Shown here: positions 19,354 to 30,544 of the stretch, one piece after another
Layout: the number at the start of each line of letters is the position of its first letter
Numbering within the stretch: the stretch's first letter is position 1
Assembly: GCF_932526225.1 (NCBI RefSeq)
Contig: NC_064048.1
Span: forward strand, 273,340 to 337,339
Source: Nematostella vectensis
Lineage: Eukaryota > Cnidaria > Anthozoa > Actiniaria > Edwardsiidae
Direction: 5' to 3'
DNA: 64,000 nt
Translations under genes and position numbers: made by a program
Notes under the pieces: generated by a model
Databases searched by the model: none
The model's input: the letters and a program-made list of their open reading frames with translations, nothing else
What the model was told of the DNA's origin: nothing

Positions 19354-22272
19354 TCTAGACAGATAACATTTATAAATACATCACCACCTAATGAAAGAGT
19401 TGACCTATTAAAACCAATGGATAATATTAATGAAATGGATGATGACTCTGAAGAAATCTATACCAGTGGTTTACTCAAAAGATATTCAAAGCGCCCTCTA
19501 AAACTAGAAAATATCACACTTGCAGACTGGGCAGCATGGTATGATTGTGCTGGAAAGCCTTATGTAAAACAAACTAATCAAGTTGATGTTGATGGTCTTC
19601 CGTTAGAGAATTTTGTTGATGATAATCTAAATGATGATGATGATACAGAAGCTCAGAAAACACCACGTAGCAAAACTAAAAAACGAGCAAAGGCTAGGAT
19701 AATTAGAAGTGTGTGGTTTAATAAGGAAGCTGAGCCGGAAAAACATTATCGTGAACTTCTAATGCTATTTACTCCATGGCGAAATGAAGAAACTGATATT
19801 CTTGGTACATTTTCATCTTATGAAGAACGCTATATGTTACTTGCCAATGTCATCAATGAACAAATGAAACAATATGCAGTTTGCAATGAGGACTTTAATG
19901 AAATACAACAAGACATGAATAGATTAGAGGATAGATTTGATGAGATAGCACCTTGTACTCAAAATCTTGAACAACAAGACCGAGCTGAAGGTGATCAAGA
20001 CTTACATCCTGACTTCACTGGAAACTATAATCTATCAGATGATTTAGGAATACCATCAGTTGATAATACTGAAACACTTATTATGAATGAACTGCCAGAT
20101 GATGAATATAGATGTATGGTACAGACGTTGAATAAAGAGCAAAAAGAATTTTTCTATCATGTACTACATTTAATAAAAACTTCTGGTGAGGCATTTTACT
20201 GCTTTCTAAGTGGTGGTGCAGGTGTGGGTAAATCACATGTCACTAAAGCCTTATACCAAGCTGCTTTGAAATATTATAACACCAGACCTGGCGTTAATTT
20301 TGCTGAAACAAAAATACTTATGTTAGCACCCACAGGGAAAGCAGCATATAATATAAAGGGCAATACCATTCATAGTGCTTTAGCAGTACCAGCCTGTCAG
20401 TCATTAAAGAACTATAAGAAACTTGATTCAAGTAGGCTTAATACATTAAGATGTCAAATAGGTGGACTTAAGTTGATATTTGTAGATGAAATATCTATGG
20501 TTGGTAATACTATGTTTAATGTCCAATTCAATAATAGACTTAAAGACATCAAAGGCAGCTCGCTACCATTTGGCGGTGTTAGTATTGTTGCTATAGGAGA
20601 TTTGTTTCAATTACAACCTGTAATGGATGGTTATATATTTAAAGACATGGATAATGATGAATATGGTGTTCTTGCACCTAATGTATGGCAAGAACTTTTC
20701 AAAATGTTTGAACTTAAAGAAATCATGCGACAGAGGGAAAGCAAAGACTTTGCTGAATTATTGAATAGATTAAGAGAGGGAAATCATACTAAAGAGGATA
20801 TAATCAAATTAAAGGAAAGAATTCTTAACCACACTAGTGCTCAGTATCCCAAAGATGCACCTCATTTATTTATTCAAAATGCTAAAGTCAATTACTTCAA
20901 CTATAAAGCTCATAATGCTCTTCAGGGTCCAAAATACTCTATTAAAGCACATGACACTGTCATTGGAACAGATTCGGAAGAACTTAGAGACAAAATATTA
21001 AAGCAAATACCTAAAGATCCTAGAAAAACAAAACAACTGCATTCTGTTTTGCATTTGGCAATTGGTGAAAGAACAGAGATATCACTAAACACTAGAAATG
21101 ATGATGGTATGACCAATGGTGCTGGTAGTGTCATAAAATTTATGCAAATACATAAAACAGACAAACCATCAGGTATTATACGGGTACAGTTTGATCATGC
21201 TGATGTTGGTAAAAAAACCAGGCATGATAATAGACAGCTATATGTCAATGATATTGAACCAACATGGACACCAATCAAACCTATTAGCACTCAATTTGCT
21301 GTAGGTAGAACAAGATCTGTACACGTGATGAGAAAACAATTTCCACTTAGACCTGCTGCTGCTAAAACAATACATAGATCACAGGGTGATACTGAAAGTA
21401 GAATTGTAGTAAATTTTGAAACCAAAAGAGCCATTCCTCATATACATTACGTAGGATTAAGTAGAGTAACAACTATAGATGGTCTATATATAACTGACTT
21501 ATGTGAAAGCAAAATAGCTGTTAATACTGACATCCAAACTGAAATGCATCGATTGAGAACTGAAGGAAAACTGTCACTTTCTGTTAGTCCCATATATGAA
21601 GCACCTCAAGCTAGTATTAAAATCTGTTTTCTCAATGCAAGATCATTGCACAAGCATATAGATGACATACGTCATGACTTAAATTACTCAAGCACTGATG
21701 TAAATATTTTTTCAGAAACAAGATTTTTTCAGCATGAAAATGATGATTCATATCTATTAGATGATAAAAACTATACATTGTTCAGAAATGATGGTACACC
21801 AAGACAAAATGTAAGGCCATATGGAGGTACAGCAGTGTATAGCCGTCTTGACTATTACCCAGGATATCCATTTTGTAGTAATATACATGGTGTAGAAATA
21901 ACTATTTTGAGGTTTATGATCATACCTCATATTACAATAGTGGGAGTATACAGCTCACCAACAGTATCAATAACAGAATTATGTAATGCTATGAAAGAGA
22001 CACTAGACTCTCTACCAACACAAATTAACATTTTTATTGGTGATTTCAATGTGAACTGGCTCAGTGAATCACGCCGTGCATCACTTTATAACTTTTTTAT
22101 AACACAAAATTGTTATAGACAGCTAGTTTCATGTAGTACAACAGACAGTAAAACCTGTATTGACCACATCTACACTAATTTACCTGAAGTGCAAACAAGC
22201 TTTCAGATTTTGGAGACATATTTTTCTGATCATAAAGCCATTTGTGTATTGATAAACAGCTTCATTAACTAA
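19354..22272 (+). CDS. Helentron Pif1-type helicase plus AP endonuclease
   Basis: The same frame as Rep continues after the single stop; the first ATG is at 19417. From that ATG: linker to about 230, Pif1/RecD-like SF1 helicase at about 235-715 with Walker A SGGAGVGKS, Walker B IFVDEISMVG, QLQPV, and late motifs AAAKTIHRSQGDT and YVGLSRVTT. The AP endonuclease at about 730-950 has CFLNARSLHKH, FIGDFNVNWL and FSDHKAICV. The fused endonuclease, probably captured from a LINE, is a Helentron hallmark. The helicase would unwind the donor strand during rolling-circle transfer. This part is undamaged. Confidence 0.88.
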   Translation, partial: SRQITFINTSPPNERVDLLKPMDNINEMDDDSEEIYTSGLLKRYSKRPLKLENITLADWAAWYDCAGKPYVKQTNQVDVDGLPLENFVDDNLNDDDDTEAQKTPRSKTKKRAKARIIRSVWFNKEAEPEKHYRELLMLFTPWRNEETDILGTFSSYEERYMLLANVINEQMKQYAVCNEDFNEIQQDMNRLEDRFDEIAPCTQNLEQQDRAEGDQDLHPDFTGNYNLSDDLGIPSVDNTETLIMNELPDDEYRCMVQTLNKEQKEFFYHVLHLIKTSGEAFYCFLSGGAGVGKSHVTKALYQAALKYYNTRPGVNFAETKILMLAPTGKAAYNIKGNTIHSALAVPACQSLKNYKKLDSSRLNTLRCQIGGLKLIFVDEISMVGNTMFNVQFNNRLKDIKGSSLPFGGVSIVAIGDLFQLQPVMDGYIFKDMDNDEYGVLAPNVWQELFKMFELKEIMRQRESKDFAELLNRLREGNHTKEDIIKLKERILNHTSAQYPKDAPHLFIQNAKVNYFNYKAHNALQGPKYSIKAHDTVIGTDSEELRDKILKQIPKDPRKTKQLHSVLHLAIGERTEISLNTRNDDGMTNGAGSVIKFMQIHKTDKPSGIIRVQFDHADVGKKTRHDNRQLYVNDIEPTWTPIKPISTQFAVGRTRSVHVMRKQFPLRPAAAKTIHRSQGDTESRIVVNFETKRAIPHIHYVGLSRVTTIDGLYITDLCESKIAVNTDIQTEMHRLRTEGKLSLSVSPIYEAPQASIKICFLNARSLHKHIDDIRHDLNYSSTDVNIFSETRFFQHENDDSYLLDDKNYTLFRNDGTPRQNVRPYGGTAVYSRLDYYPGYPFCSNIHGVEITILRFMIIPHITIVGVYSSPTVSITELCNAMKETLDSLPTQINIFIGDFNVNWLSESRRASLYNFFITQNCYRQLVSCSTTDSKTCIDHIYTNLPEVQTSFQILETYFSDHKAICVLINSFIN

Positions 22273-22491
22273 AGGCAAAAATTGATAATGGAGTCTATAA
22301 ATACAGTGCAAACAATTTACATTACACACTAGTTTATTTAACATTAGCACATACTGATTATGTTCTTATAAGACTACCGGTATTCTGAATAATTAGGTAC
22401 TTATTATAAATATTATGTATTAGAAACACAGTTAAATACACTCAATAGTGCAATTGTTTAGATACACTTTATTTCATTACAGAATACCAAC

Positions 22492-23692
22492 ATGAGCACT
22501 CCTACAACAAACCCGTAAGTACTTGTATCTTAATTTCATTTCTATTTTTCGTTTCCATCTTATCTTAGGTAATATCTTTGTACTCTTTGCTAATATTATT
22601 ACATAACATCTCCTTTTAATTGCAGACAACAACAACTCAACAAAGCTGACGACTCACCAGGTAAGATATATATTTCTTTGTTGTGTAAAGCATAATAAAC
22701 AATGTGTTTGCAATGACTAAAATAAGTTCTATTCTTTCAGATGTTCAACTAGAGGGTTTTGTTCATAGCCTAAGTCCTGTTAAGCATGCGAAAAAAAAAC
22801 AGAAAACCATACTTTGACTGTCTTGTCCAAACTGGAGAAGCTGAAAAGGTCCGTGCCGTGTGCTATGACCCACAGCTAAGAAAAAAATCTCCTTGAACCA
22901 TACCAAAATAAATCACCAATAAAAATCACAGCCACCAAAAGAATGGCTAGCACCAGTACCTCTGAAGAGTTCAGAATGACGAAAAAATCAAAGATAACAT
23001 CAGCAGCGCCAGAATTCTCATATAACTCCCAAGTTGTCTCATCTATTGTGACGGTGCAAGAAGCGTTATCAGCGCCAGAATACAAGGCAGTTGACATTGT
23101 TGCTAAGGTGGTAACAAAGAATCACGAAAATCAATTGATCATTAAACAAGGTCAATGTCAAGGTCAATGTGGAAAAACGTACACATTTAAGAATGTTAGA
23201 ATCAGAGTATTTGATGACGTTAAATATCTATCTACAAATACTTCAACATCAATTGAACCAGCTGATCGACAAATCCATGACATAAACTTAACATCTGAGC
23301 AATTTGCTGAAAATATTATCGAGGGACGGTTTATCGGTGCCAATGTGAAAGCAGCAAACTCTTGTGTTGTATGCAACACCACGCTAAATCAAGATGATAG
23401 TGAAGATGACATGATAACATGTCCCCTGCCAACTTGCCAAACAACTATGCTCTTTTCAGAATGCCAAACAAAACTGGTTTGCAACTTAACTGTCAAGAAA
23501 ACTGATGGCAAAATGCAGATGTACACATGCTTTAATGATGGCCTGCAAAGTTTTCTCATCTCCATCAACAAAGGCGACACTAGAATAGATGACTTATCAC
23601 CTAAAGAACTGAACAAGCTTTTCTTAACTGCTGGAACTAAGCAACTTATTGTGGATAATTCAACCTCTGTCATTCATCAGGTTCTCTTTTAG
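22492..23692 (+). CDS. Helentron RPA-like ssDNA-binding protein, 3 exons
   Basis: Three exons fit: 22492-22514 (ATG in CAACATGAG, donor CCC/GTAAGT), 22626-22660 (acceptor TTGCAG, donor CAG/GTAAGA) and 22741-23692 (acceptor TTTCAG). Phases agree (MSTPTTNP/QQQQLNK; DDSP/DVQLEG). Exon 3 encodes FDCLVQTGEAEKVRAV, an OB-fold region typical of RPA-like proteins in animal Helitrons, and a Cys-rich zinc site (CVVCNTTL, CPLPTC, FSECQTKLVC) before the C-terminal OB fold. Exon 3 is shifted twice: A9 at 22791-22799 and A7 at 22881-22887 each have one A too many. The protein would coat displaced single strands. Confidence 0.7.
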
Positions 23693-23793
23693 ACCTCAAA
23701 ACACGTCGAAGGTATAAACACTACAGAAAAACATTTATTTGCATATTTTGAGTTTTTGTTGAACTACAGGCATAATGTCTGATATTCTCTGCT

Positions 23794-23814
23794 TTTCTTG
23801 TATAATACAAGAAA
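23794..23814. other. palindrome, candidate Helentron 3' hairpin
   Basis: TTTCTTGTAT, one A, then ATACAAGAAA: a perfect 10-bp inverted repeat 102 bp after the RPA stop codon. Helitrons and Helentrons carry a short hairpin near the 3' end that signals termination. The terminus itself was not identified, so the assignment is tentative. Confidence 0.45.
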
Positions 23815-24569
23815 GTTAAATTTAGAGTTCGTTTAGTTGTAAAACTGGAACCAGCATTATTGTTCTTGTTCATATTGTATCTTGATGACTGTGTACAATG
23901 GTCTTGCTGATATTCAACTCATATTGATCATATTGTATTAGCCAAAATCTAGTTATTGGTCAACCAAGACCATCCATGATATATTGTTTCTAATCAACAA
24001 ACATTTCACAATTATATTACAAAATAGAGTGAAAGTACAGACAAATATTATTTTAAAGGGATTTTATTGAATATATTTTTATATAAGATGTTACTGTTCA
24101 TATTATAACTATATAAATATTTTTGAAAAGCCACAAAAATTGTATTCACGTTATATATTTATATTGAAGTGGAAATAAAATGTTTATATTTTGCAAAATT
24201 GAACATTTTTATGGTGTTTAGCCACACAACCTAATTTTTCACATCTTTCTGTTTCTTATGCTTACACTGTAAATTCTAACTTCTTCAGAAACAATTCACT
24301 ATGCTAAGACCTACACTAAAGTCTCTACTCTTTACGTTTCTTATGCATTATACCTTGAGTCACATGCAGTCTTTGACTGCCTATTTTTATTTTCGTTTTA
24401 GAATTTTTATTGTTTGTAATTTGTTGGGAAAGAATTTCAATTGAGGCTTACGCCCTGTTTTCTTCTCCCGTCACATTGTTTCATATTTTCTTTATTTTGT
24501 TCATTTCCTATTGTAAACCGTAGTATTTTTTTGTGTGACAAAGCTGATAAACTAAACTAAACTATAAAC
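23815..24569 (+). other. AT-rich flank ending in LINE-like TAAAC tail
   Basis: No ORF is recognised. The last 270 bp look like a LINE 3' UTR: GTGACAAAGCTGAT followed by AAACTAAACTAAACT repeats at 24548-24566. A truncated LINE 3' end is likely but its family is unknown. Confidence 0.3.
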
Positions 24570-24750
24570 AGGAATTGGGAGAGTCTGGGAGGAATTGGGA
24601 GAATCTGGGAGAGCTTTGGGAGGAAGTGTGAGAATCTGGGAGAATTTTGGGAGAATTTGGGAGAACTTTGGGGGGAATTGGGAGAATCTGGGATAGCTTT
24701 GGGAGGAATTGGGAGAATCTGGGAGAACTTTGGGAGGAAATGGAAGAATC
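24570..24750. repeat. GGGA-rich minisatellite
   Basis: Irregular units of 10-12 bp (TTGGGAGAATCTGGGAG and TTTGGGAGGAA types) alternate. A longer unit of about 30-35 bp is visible. The minus strand is open by chance (PDSPNSSQ repeats) and not considered coding. Confidence 0.8.
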
Positions 24751-24837
24751 CTGGGAGAAATTTCAAGGAGAATTTGGTTTAATTCCCAGGATTTCCTAGG
24801 ATCCTGGATATTCCAAATCTGAGAGTTCCTAGGAATC

Positions 24838-25041
24838 CCTTGGAGCCGTTCCAAAAATACTTCCCAAGGCTTTGTCGACGTTAATGAGGAAATTGTCGAC
24901 GTTAATGAGGCTTCGGAAGTGCTATCGTTCATCAAAAACGGTGCTGATGTGTGGTCCTTTTTAAAACCCTTTAAGGGCACCTTTGCTGGTCAAGTATTTG
25001 ATTCTGTTTACCCTCCATCACGAGAGTTTCCCAATAGTACC
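24838..25041 (+). other. open coding-like fragment before the Gypsy LTR
   Basis: The plus frame is open across a 21-bp duplication (GTCGACGTTAATGAGG at 24877 and 24898) and reads SEVLSFIKNGADVWSFLKPF and FAGQVFDSVYPPSREF before the LTR starts. No family was recognised. It could be a host exon or older transposon cut by the Gypsy insertion. Confidence 0.25.
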
Positions 25042-25234
25042 TGTAATAATAATAGCCTATTGTATTATTTGATTGACATTGTAATCAATACTAGATAACC
25101 ACACCCATTTGTAATCACGTATAAGCTTTAGCTCGACTATCAATAAACAGCATTCAATAACTACCCTTGGAGTACGCTATTCCGCTATCCAACCTACACT
25201 ATCCTTCATCTTCTATAAAGCTCGGAACATTACA
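25042..25234 (+). repeat. Gypsy 5' LTR
   Basis: It begins TGTAAT and ends ATTACA, a perfect 6-bp inverted end. It contains AATAAA near 25142. The next bases, TGGTGTCAGAAAGTG, have the form of a tRNA primer-binding site. Confidence 0.8.
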
Positions 25235-25256
25235 TGGTGTCAGAAAGTGCTCAAAA

Positions 25257-26164
25257 TGAAACACATGAAACCAATGGGACCCCTGAAGTTGGAAGGAAAT
25301 ATCGCAAAAAAATTGGCGAAAGTGGAGTCAGAGATGGAACCTCTACGTAAAGGCGAGTGGAGCGGAGTCGAAGCCTGAGGCTACTAGGTGCGGCATATTC
25401 CTGCACACGATTGGGGAAGACGCACTAGAAGTGTACGACACTTTCACTTTTGCAGATAGTTAAACGGACAAACTTGAACCGATAATCAGCAAGTTTGAGG
25501 CATACTGCACGCCAAAGAAGAATGTGACGTACGAGCGATACATTTTCAACTCGTGCGCACAAAATGGTCGGTCTATCGACGGTCTATCGACGTATTTGTA
25601 ACAGATCTAAGGTCCAAAGCCAAGACCTGTGAATTTGGAACACTCCAAGACAGTATTGTTTGTGGAATCGATAGTGATAGTATCAGGGAGCGACTACTCA
25701 GAAACACCGAACTGACCCTTGACACTGCCATCAATGCTGTTAGGGCCGCCGAGACGAGTAAAACGCAGATAGAAAATCTGAAAGATGGTGCAAGTCTCGA
25801 AACAGCTGCCCTAAACAAAAGAGGAACAGCTAGGAGAAACCAAAAACAGCATAACCAGCGTGATCCTAAGAGAGAGGACAGGAAAACGTGTGGACGTTGC
25901 GATTCCTCCCACAAGCCAAAAGAATGTAAAGCATTTGGTAAAGAATGTTTCAAATGCAATGGAAAAAATCATTTTTCATCTATGTGCAAGTCGAAGGAAG
26001 TCCCGCCCAAGAAAGTTCACGACTTGGAAAAGGACAGCGTCTCAGAGAGCGACGACTCAATTGACGAGTTATTTCTTGGCGAGATCGACTCAACAAAAAG
26101 CGACGGCAATGAACTCTTTGTTACCCTTAACGTGGAAAACAAAGATATCAAAATTAAAGGTTGA
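25257..26164 (+). pseudogene. Gypsy gag
   Basis: The ATG at 25256 starts a gag-like frame that breaks repeatedly before 25553 (frame shifts near 25310 and stops near 25375 and 25460). From 25553 the frame is open for 203 residues. It includes a nucleocapsid zinc-knuckle region (CGRCDSSHKPKECKAFG, then CFKCNGKNHFSSMC, a CCHC box) and an acidic linker. Just after it the protease motif appears one base out of frame: AAAGGTTGATACTGG has one G more than the continuous frame needs. It packages the element RNA in related elements. Confidence 0.7.
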
Positions 26165-27443
26165 TACTGGAGCTCAATGCAATGTTATTCCAGAAGAAAT
26201 CTACAACTCACTGCCGCAAAAACCAAGGCTACAAGATGCAAATATCAGGCTGAATGCCTATGGTGGAATGAAAATACCGCTGTTGGGAAAATGCTCTCTC
26301 GCTGTGAGACGCGACGGAAATGAGTTAACCGCGGAATTCTATGTTGTCAGAGCTAACAAAGCAAAACCCCATATCGGTCTAGAGACATGCCGGATATTAG
26401 AACTGATAAGAATCGGCAGAAACGTAAGCGAAATAAGCAAAGGAGATGCAGAAATTCTCAACGAATTCAATGTTGTTTTTGAAGGATATGGACTCGTAGA
26501 TGGCGAGTACCATATCAATTTGAGTAATGTGGCTCAACCTACAATCCATCCGCCACGCAAGGTAACCCTTAGTTTGATGCATAAGTTAAAGGAAACCCTG
26601 GAGAAGTTGACCAAAATGGGTGTCATAAGCAATGTGGAAAAAGCGACTGACTGGGTTAGCAGTTTAGTTATCGTAGAAAAGAAAAACGGAACCTTGCGTC
26701 TGTGTTTAGATCCAAAGGAACTGAACAATGCAATCAAGCGCGAGCACTACAAGCCGCCAACCGCAGAGACATTGTCAAGTAAACTGAGCGGAAAAAGGGT
26801 TTTCACCGTGATTGACATGTCCAATTGTTATTGGCACAAGAAACTCGACGAGGAATCTTCGTACTTGTGCACATTCAACACGCCTTTCGGAAGACACAAG
26901 TTCGATAGAATGCCTTTTGGAATTTCTGTAGCTGCTGATGTAGCACAGAAAATGATTGATGATAATTTCAGTGACATTCCTGGAGTTTTAGCGGTACACG
27001 ATGACATCATCATCGCAGGGAGCGACAAGGCGGAGCACGACGAAGCTCTGAGCCGTGTGTTACTATGCGCAAGGGAACGTAACATCAGGTTTAACCGTGA
27101 CAAGATCCAACTACGCGTGAATCAAGTCAAATATCTTGGAAATATTGTCACAGCCGACGGATTTAAACCTGACCCAGAGAAAACAAAGGCAATTAAGGAA
27201 ATGCCACAACCGGAAACCAAACAAGATCTACAACGATTACTTGGCATGGTCAATTACCTGTCACAATACATTCCGATTATGTCGGAAATCACGGCACCTT
27301 TGAGGTCACTTCTAAAGAGGAACGCACAATGGGTTTGGTATGACGAACACAAACAAGCAGTGGATAAGATAAAGGAAGCGCTAACAAATAGCCCAGTACT
27401 ACGCTATTTTGACATCAATGAAAAAAATAGTTATCCAATGTGA
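26155..27443 (+). pseudogene. Gypsy protease and reverse transcriptase
   Basis: The frame is open from 25860, but meaningful sequence begins at about 26155. Aspartic protease: VDTGAQCNVIP. RT: KMGVISNVEKATDW, LRLCLDPKELN, FTVIDMSNCYWHKKLDE, TPFGRHKFDRMPFGI, and an active-site block AVHDDIIIAG with the paired Asp. RT thumb: VKYLGNIVTADGFKPDPEK, LQRLLGMVNYLSQYIP. The frame ends at 27443 because the A-run at 27421-27427 has seven A; with six it would continue into RNase H. Confidence 0.8.
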
Positions 27444-27774
27444 CGCCTCACAAAACGGAATGGGAGGATGTTTGATTCAGGAGGGAAACCCTGTAATTTA
27501 CGCTTCACGATCACTTACGGATGCTGAGAGAAACTACGTCCAGATCAAAAAGGAACTGTTGGCGATCGTCTTCACGTGCGAGCGATTTCACCAGTTTATC
27601 TACGGAAATGACATAATCGTGCACAGCGATCACAAGCCACTCGAGGCGATAATGGCTAAACCATTATCTCAAGCACCCTGTCGCTTTCAACGCCTACTCA
27701 TCAGATTACAGAAATACAACATCACGGTACGCTTTGTACCCGGAAAAGAAATGTTTATTGCGGATACGCTGTAA
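27428..27774 (+). pseudogene. Gypsy RNase H
   Basis: Starts at IVIQCDASQNGMGGCLIQ directly after the A-run. It continues with YASRSLTDAERNY, KKELLAIVFTCERFH and HSDHKPLEAI, the RT-linked RNase H fold with its Asp and Glu residues, and ends FVPGKEMFIADTL followed by TAA at 27772, where a Ser codon is usual (ADTLSRA). The frame then continues about 170 bp to the deletion point near 27954. Confidence 0.8.
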
Positions 27775-27954
27775 AGGGCATTTCTGATTGAAGACACGGA
27801 CGAACAACAGGATCTCAATGAGGACATTGAAGTTTGTTTCCACAGTTTTGTCAAGGAAATCCCGGCGACAACGGACAGGCTCTTAGAGCTAAAACATGCA
27901 TCCGAAAATGACGTGACCCTACAAGAGTTACGAAAACAACTAATTAAGGGATGA

Positions 27955-28055
27955 CTCGACTATCAATAAACAGCATTCAATCACTACCCTTGGAGTACGC
28001 TATTCCGCTATCCAACCTACACTATCCTTTATCTTCTATAAAGCTCGGAACATTA
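27955..28055 (+). repeat. Gypsy 3' LTR fragment
   Basis: It matches 25132-25232 of the 5' LTR over 101 bp without gaps, with 2 differences. Both the first 90 bp and the terminal CA are missing. Confidence 0.9.
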
Positions 28056-28059
28056 AAGT

Positions 28060-29000
28060 ATCTCGTGTGATAAGATTCCAGGATTTTATTACCTCCACTA
28101 TTCGCGAGAGGGTCCATAATGGTTCTTTGTTATTCTGGGGTTTGGTGGGTGAGGCAAAACCCCCACACTTGGTTATGCCTATCACCATAGTACCCACCAA
28201 ACCTCGTATGTGCCATGATGAGGGGTTTCTTAATCTCTGGGTCCAGGAATTGCCTTTCACCCTAGATTATCTCTCAGACCTCCCCAGATATGTCGCCTTC
28301 CAAACGGTATGTGATGATAAGAGCGGCTATGACCATCTGTTATTAACACCGGAGAGTCGGACTTTGTTCGGCCTTCAATGGCATGGCCGGTATTATGTGT
28401 ACGCCTCGCTGGCTGGCGTATGTCTATCATTCAACGGGTCTAGTGGCTACTAACCATATCCGCAGCCTCAATGTTCCAATGTTCAGTACATTGATGACAG
28501 GCATATGGGCCAATTGGACACCCCCCTGAGTGCCCTTGGTCAGACGTACAGAAGGCTGAGGCCTCAGCCTATATTGCCACCTCAATGCTGACATCACTCG
28601 GTTATACCTTGGCCCTACCCAAGTCCTTCCTCTCCCCGTTACAGACTGTTCGTTTTTTGGGCTACCTGTGTGACTCACTACGTTAAAGCTTTATTTTGCC
28701 TGAGAAAAAAAAAAGAGAAATTCAGAAAACTTAGAGAATCCATCCTTGCCGAGAAAGAGAGAGGTTGATTTGCAAGTCCTGCAGCGTTTCGCGGGGACAA
28801 CATCCTTTTCAATCGTCGTCCCTGCCGCCAGTTTGTACACGCGCACATGTTACCGCAAAATCGGCTCGTTTGCAAAGAAAATCCATAAGCGCATTCTCAT
28901 TACTGGCGAGTCAAGAAGGTAAATTACGTACTGGCGGTGTTCTGCACATTCCACCACAAGCCCGCGAGCATTTAAGTATGAAGCATGAACATTTAAATTA
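28060..29000 (+). pseudogene. DIRS/Ngaro-like RT fragment
   Basis: The first frame (28067-28453) reads MPITIVPTKPRMCHDEGFLNLW, TVCDDKSGYDHLLLTPESRTLFG and WHGRYYVYASLAG, RT fingers and palm of the DIRS-like type. A shifted frame then gives CSQYIDDRHMGQL (about 28480-28510), where YIDD is the active site, and later pieces of thumb and RNase H to about 28990. Small deletions and frameshifts follow one another. It is a different lineage from the DIRS element at 6.6-9.5 kb. Confidence 0.65.
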
Positions 29001-29602
29001 TCTACGAAATGTAAACAGAACAACAACAAAAATCTGTTGTTTTTTACATAATTATTGATTACATAATTACAATGAAATACAAAAATAACAAATTCTTCAG
29101 TGCCAGATAAAGCTAAGTTCAAATAAATCAAGATAGGCAGTTCAGTAGAGCAAATTACTAAGATGCAGACGATTGTAAGTAAAATACTTTATAAATTTCG
29201 CTTATTCTAATTTACTAAATATATATATCTATATATGTGGCTAATGCTTATCTCTGTATTGACTATAGTTGACTATGTATGTGTTTATGGAATGGACATT
29301 AAAATAGTGCAAAATCCAAGTCTTCCTAACGCTGCAATGAGCAAAATAGTCAAAATCTTCTTCTGGACTGACGCATGAAGACTCAAGGTAGGATAGGAGG
29401 TAGGATCGTTTCTTATCACTGAACAAGACGAATCAAGAATCATACCAGGAGTTGATTTGAAATATTATATCCAAAACGATCACTGAAATTTGTCTAAGAT
29501 GATAATCTACGTATATTATTCACGATGTTTGAAGTCTCGGCGACAGTTATGATTGAAGCATTATCGACGTGTAGACTCAAGTAATTCATTATACCTCCTA
29601 AG
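29001..29602. other. noncoding AT-rich stretch
   Basis: Nothing recognised apart from a short ATATAT run at 29219-29236. Confidence 0.4.
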
Positions 29603-30081
29603 GTAGACATTAATACACTGGTTGCGAAAAGGGACATTGCGATTAAATCACTATATGAACTATTCGAAGAATTTCAAGTTGTTTTTCAAGTTGGACCCGA
29701 GATTGAGAAAACTTACAGTGAAATTGAACCGAAATTCAGAGCCATTAAAAAGCAATTACATGTACTTTCAGACAAACTAATCGAAAATGGGATTTCAGAT
29801 GAAGAAGAATTAAGCAAAAATCACAAAAAAATCGGAAGCGAAGTAAAATACATTTATTTGAAGTGCGTGGTCAGCTTTGCAAACTACCAGAAACAACAAA
29901 ATGAAAAAAGATCAGCTAAATCGGACTCAGAAAGTAAACAAACATCGGGGATAGTTGAGGAAGCGAACACTGTGTTAAAGCAAGTTGTACATGTATTGGT
30001 GGACAGAACAAATCAAATCTTGAGACAATCGAAAAGGCATAGGAAATTCTCGATCTCGAGTTTGGCGATAAAAGAAAACTG
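29603..30081 (+). pseudogene. BEL/Pao gag N-terminal region
   Basis: An open frame of about 155 residues ends at 30080. It is mostly alpha-helical and charged: NTLVAKRDIAIKSLYELFEEF, EIEKTYSEIEPKFRAIKKQL, SDEEELSKNHKKIGSEV. This is typical of the DUF1759-like gag of BEL/Pao. A second helical stretch (30082-30290) continues in another frame. Confidence 0.55.
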
Positions 30082-30544
30082 ATGGACGAACTTTTAAACG
30101 AAATAACGTCTTATAAGCCAGTTAAAAGTGACTCAGATACGCTCTCAAGATACGCTACTAAAGTGGGGGCTTTTGTTAATGATATAAATGATAACGGGTG
30201 TAATGTAAACAACTGTCTCAACTATTATCAAAACTCGATCCGAAAGACAACATCGAGTTTGGTAGAGAAATGCTTCGTAATAAAGATTAATAGAACACCA
30301 CCAATCTTATTTTTTGGTTACAGAGAGAAGCATCTTTACGCAGTCGAGAAACAAAAGATCGTTTTATCGAGAAACTGCGGTATGATTATCACGCAACGAT
30401 CAACACCGCCAGCACAGCAGAAAATGTAGCTTGTCCACTCGTATGTCGAAGCAGACACCTCCTTTTTGGCTGTCCGGTCTACCAAAAGTAAGACATATAA
30501 AGCAAGACTTTGTTTCTAAAGTTAGCAGAGACTAAATCTCACAC

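Larger units (their letters stand above)
10336..23814 (+). mobile_element. Helentron (Helitron2-type) rolling-circle transposon
   Basis: Genes in order: basic ORF, 2A-OTU ORF, Rep (HUH), Pif1-type helicase with C-terminal AP endonuclease, and RPA-like ssDNA-binding gene. OTU and endonuclease domains together with Rep/helicase characterise Helentrons. All genes are on the plus strand. A 4.75-kb LINE is inserted between 13156 and 17909. Termini were not resolved: the 5' end lies somewhere between 10086 and 10336, and the 3' end may be near the palindrome at 23794-23814. Coding damage is light: one A-run frameshift and one TAA in Rep, and two A-run frameshifts in the RPA gene. Confidence 0.8.
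25042..28055 (+). mobile_element. Gypsy-type LTR retrotransposon lacking integrase
   Basis: A 193-bp 5' LTR is followed by a primer-site-like TGGTGTCAGAAAG, then gag, protease, RT and RNase H, then a 101-bp piece of the 3' LTR. The sequence jumps from just after RNase H (about 27954) into the middle of the 3' LTR, so integrase, polypurine tract and half the LTR are deleted. The two LTR pieces differ at 2 of 101 positions, which suggests a fairly recent insertion despite the coding breaks. Confidence 0.85.

Noticed and set aside
24552-24980. 142-codon minus frame rich in Pro and Ser
   Set aside because: Generated by the GGGA minisatellite.
26090-26164. Programmed gag-pol frameshift in the Gypsy element
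   Set aside because: The extra G lies next to the protease motif with continuous homology-like text on both sides; a plain insertion explains it, although overlap of the frames leaves some doubt.
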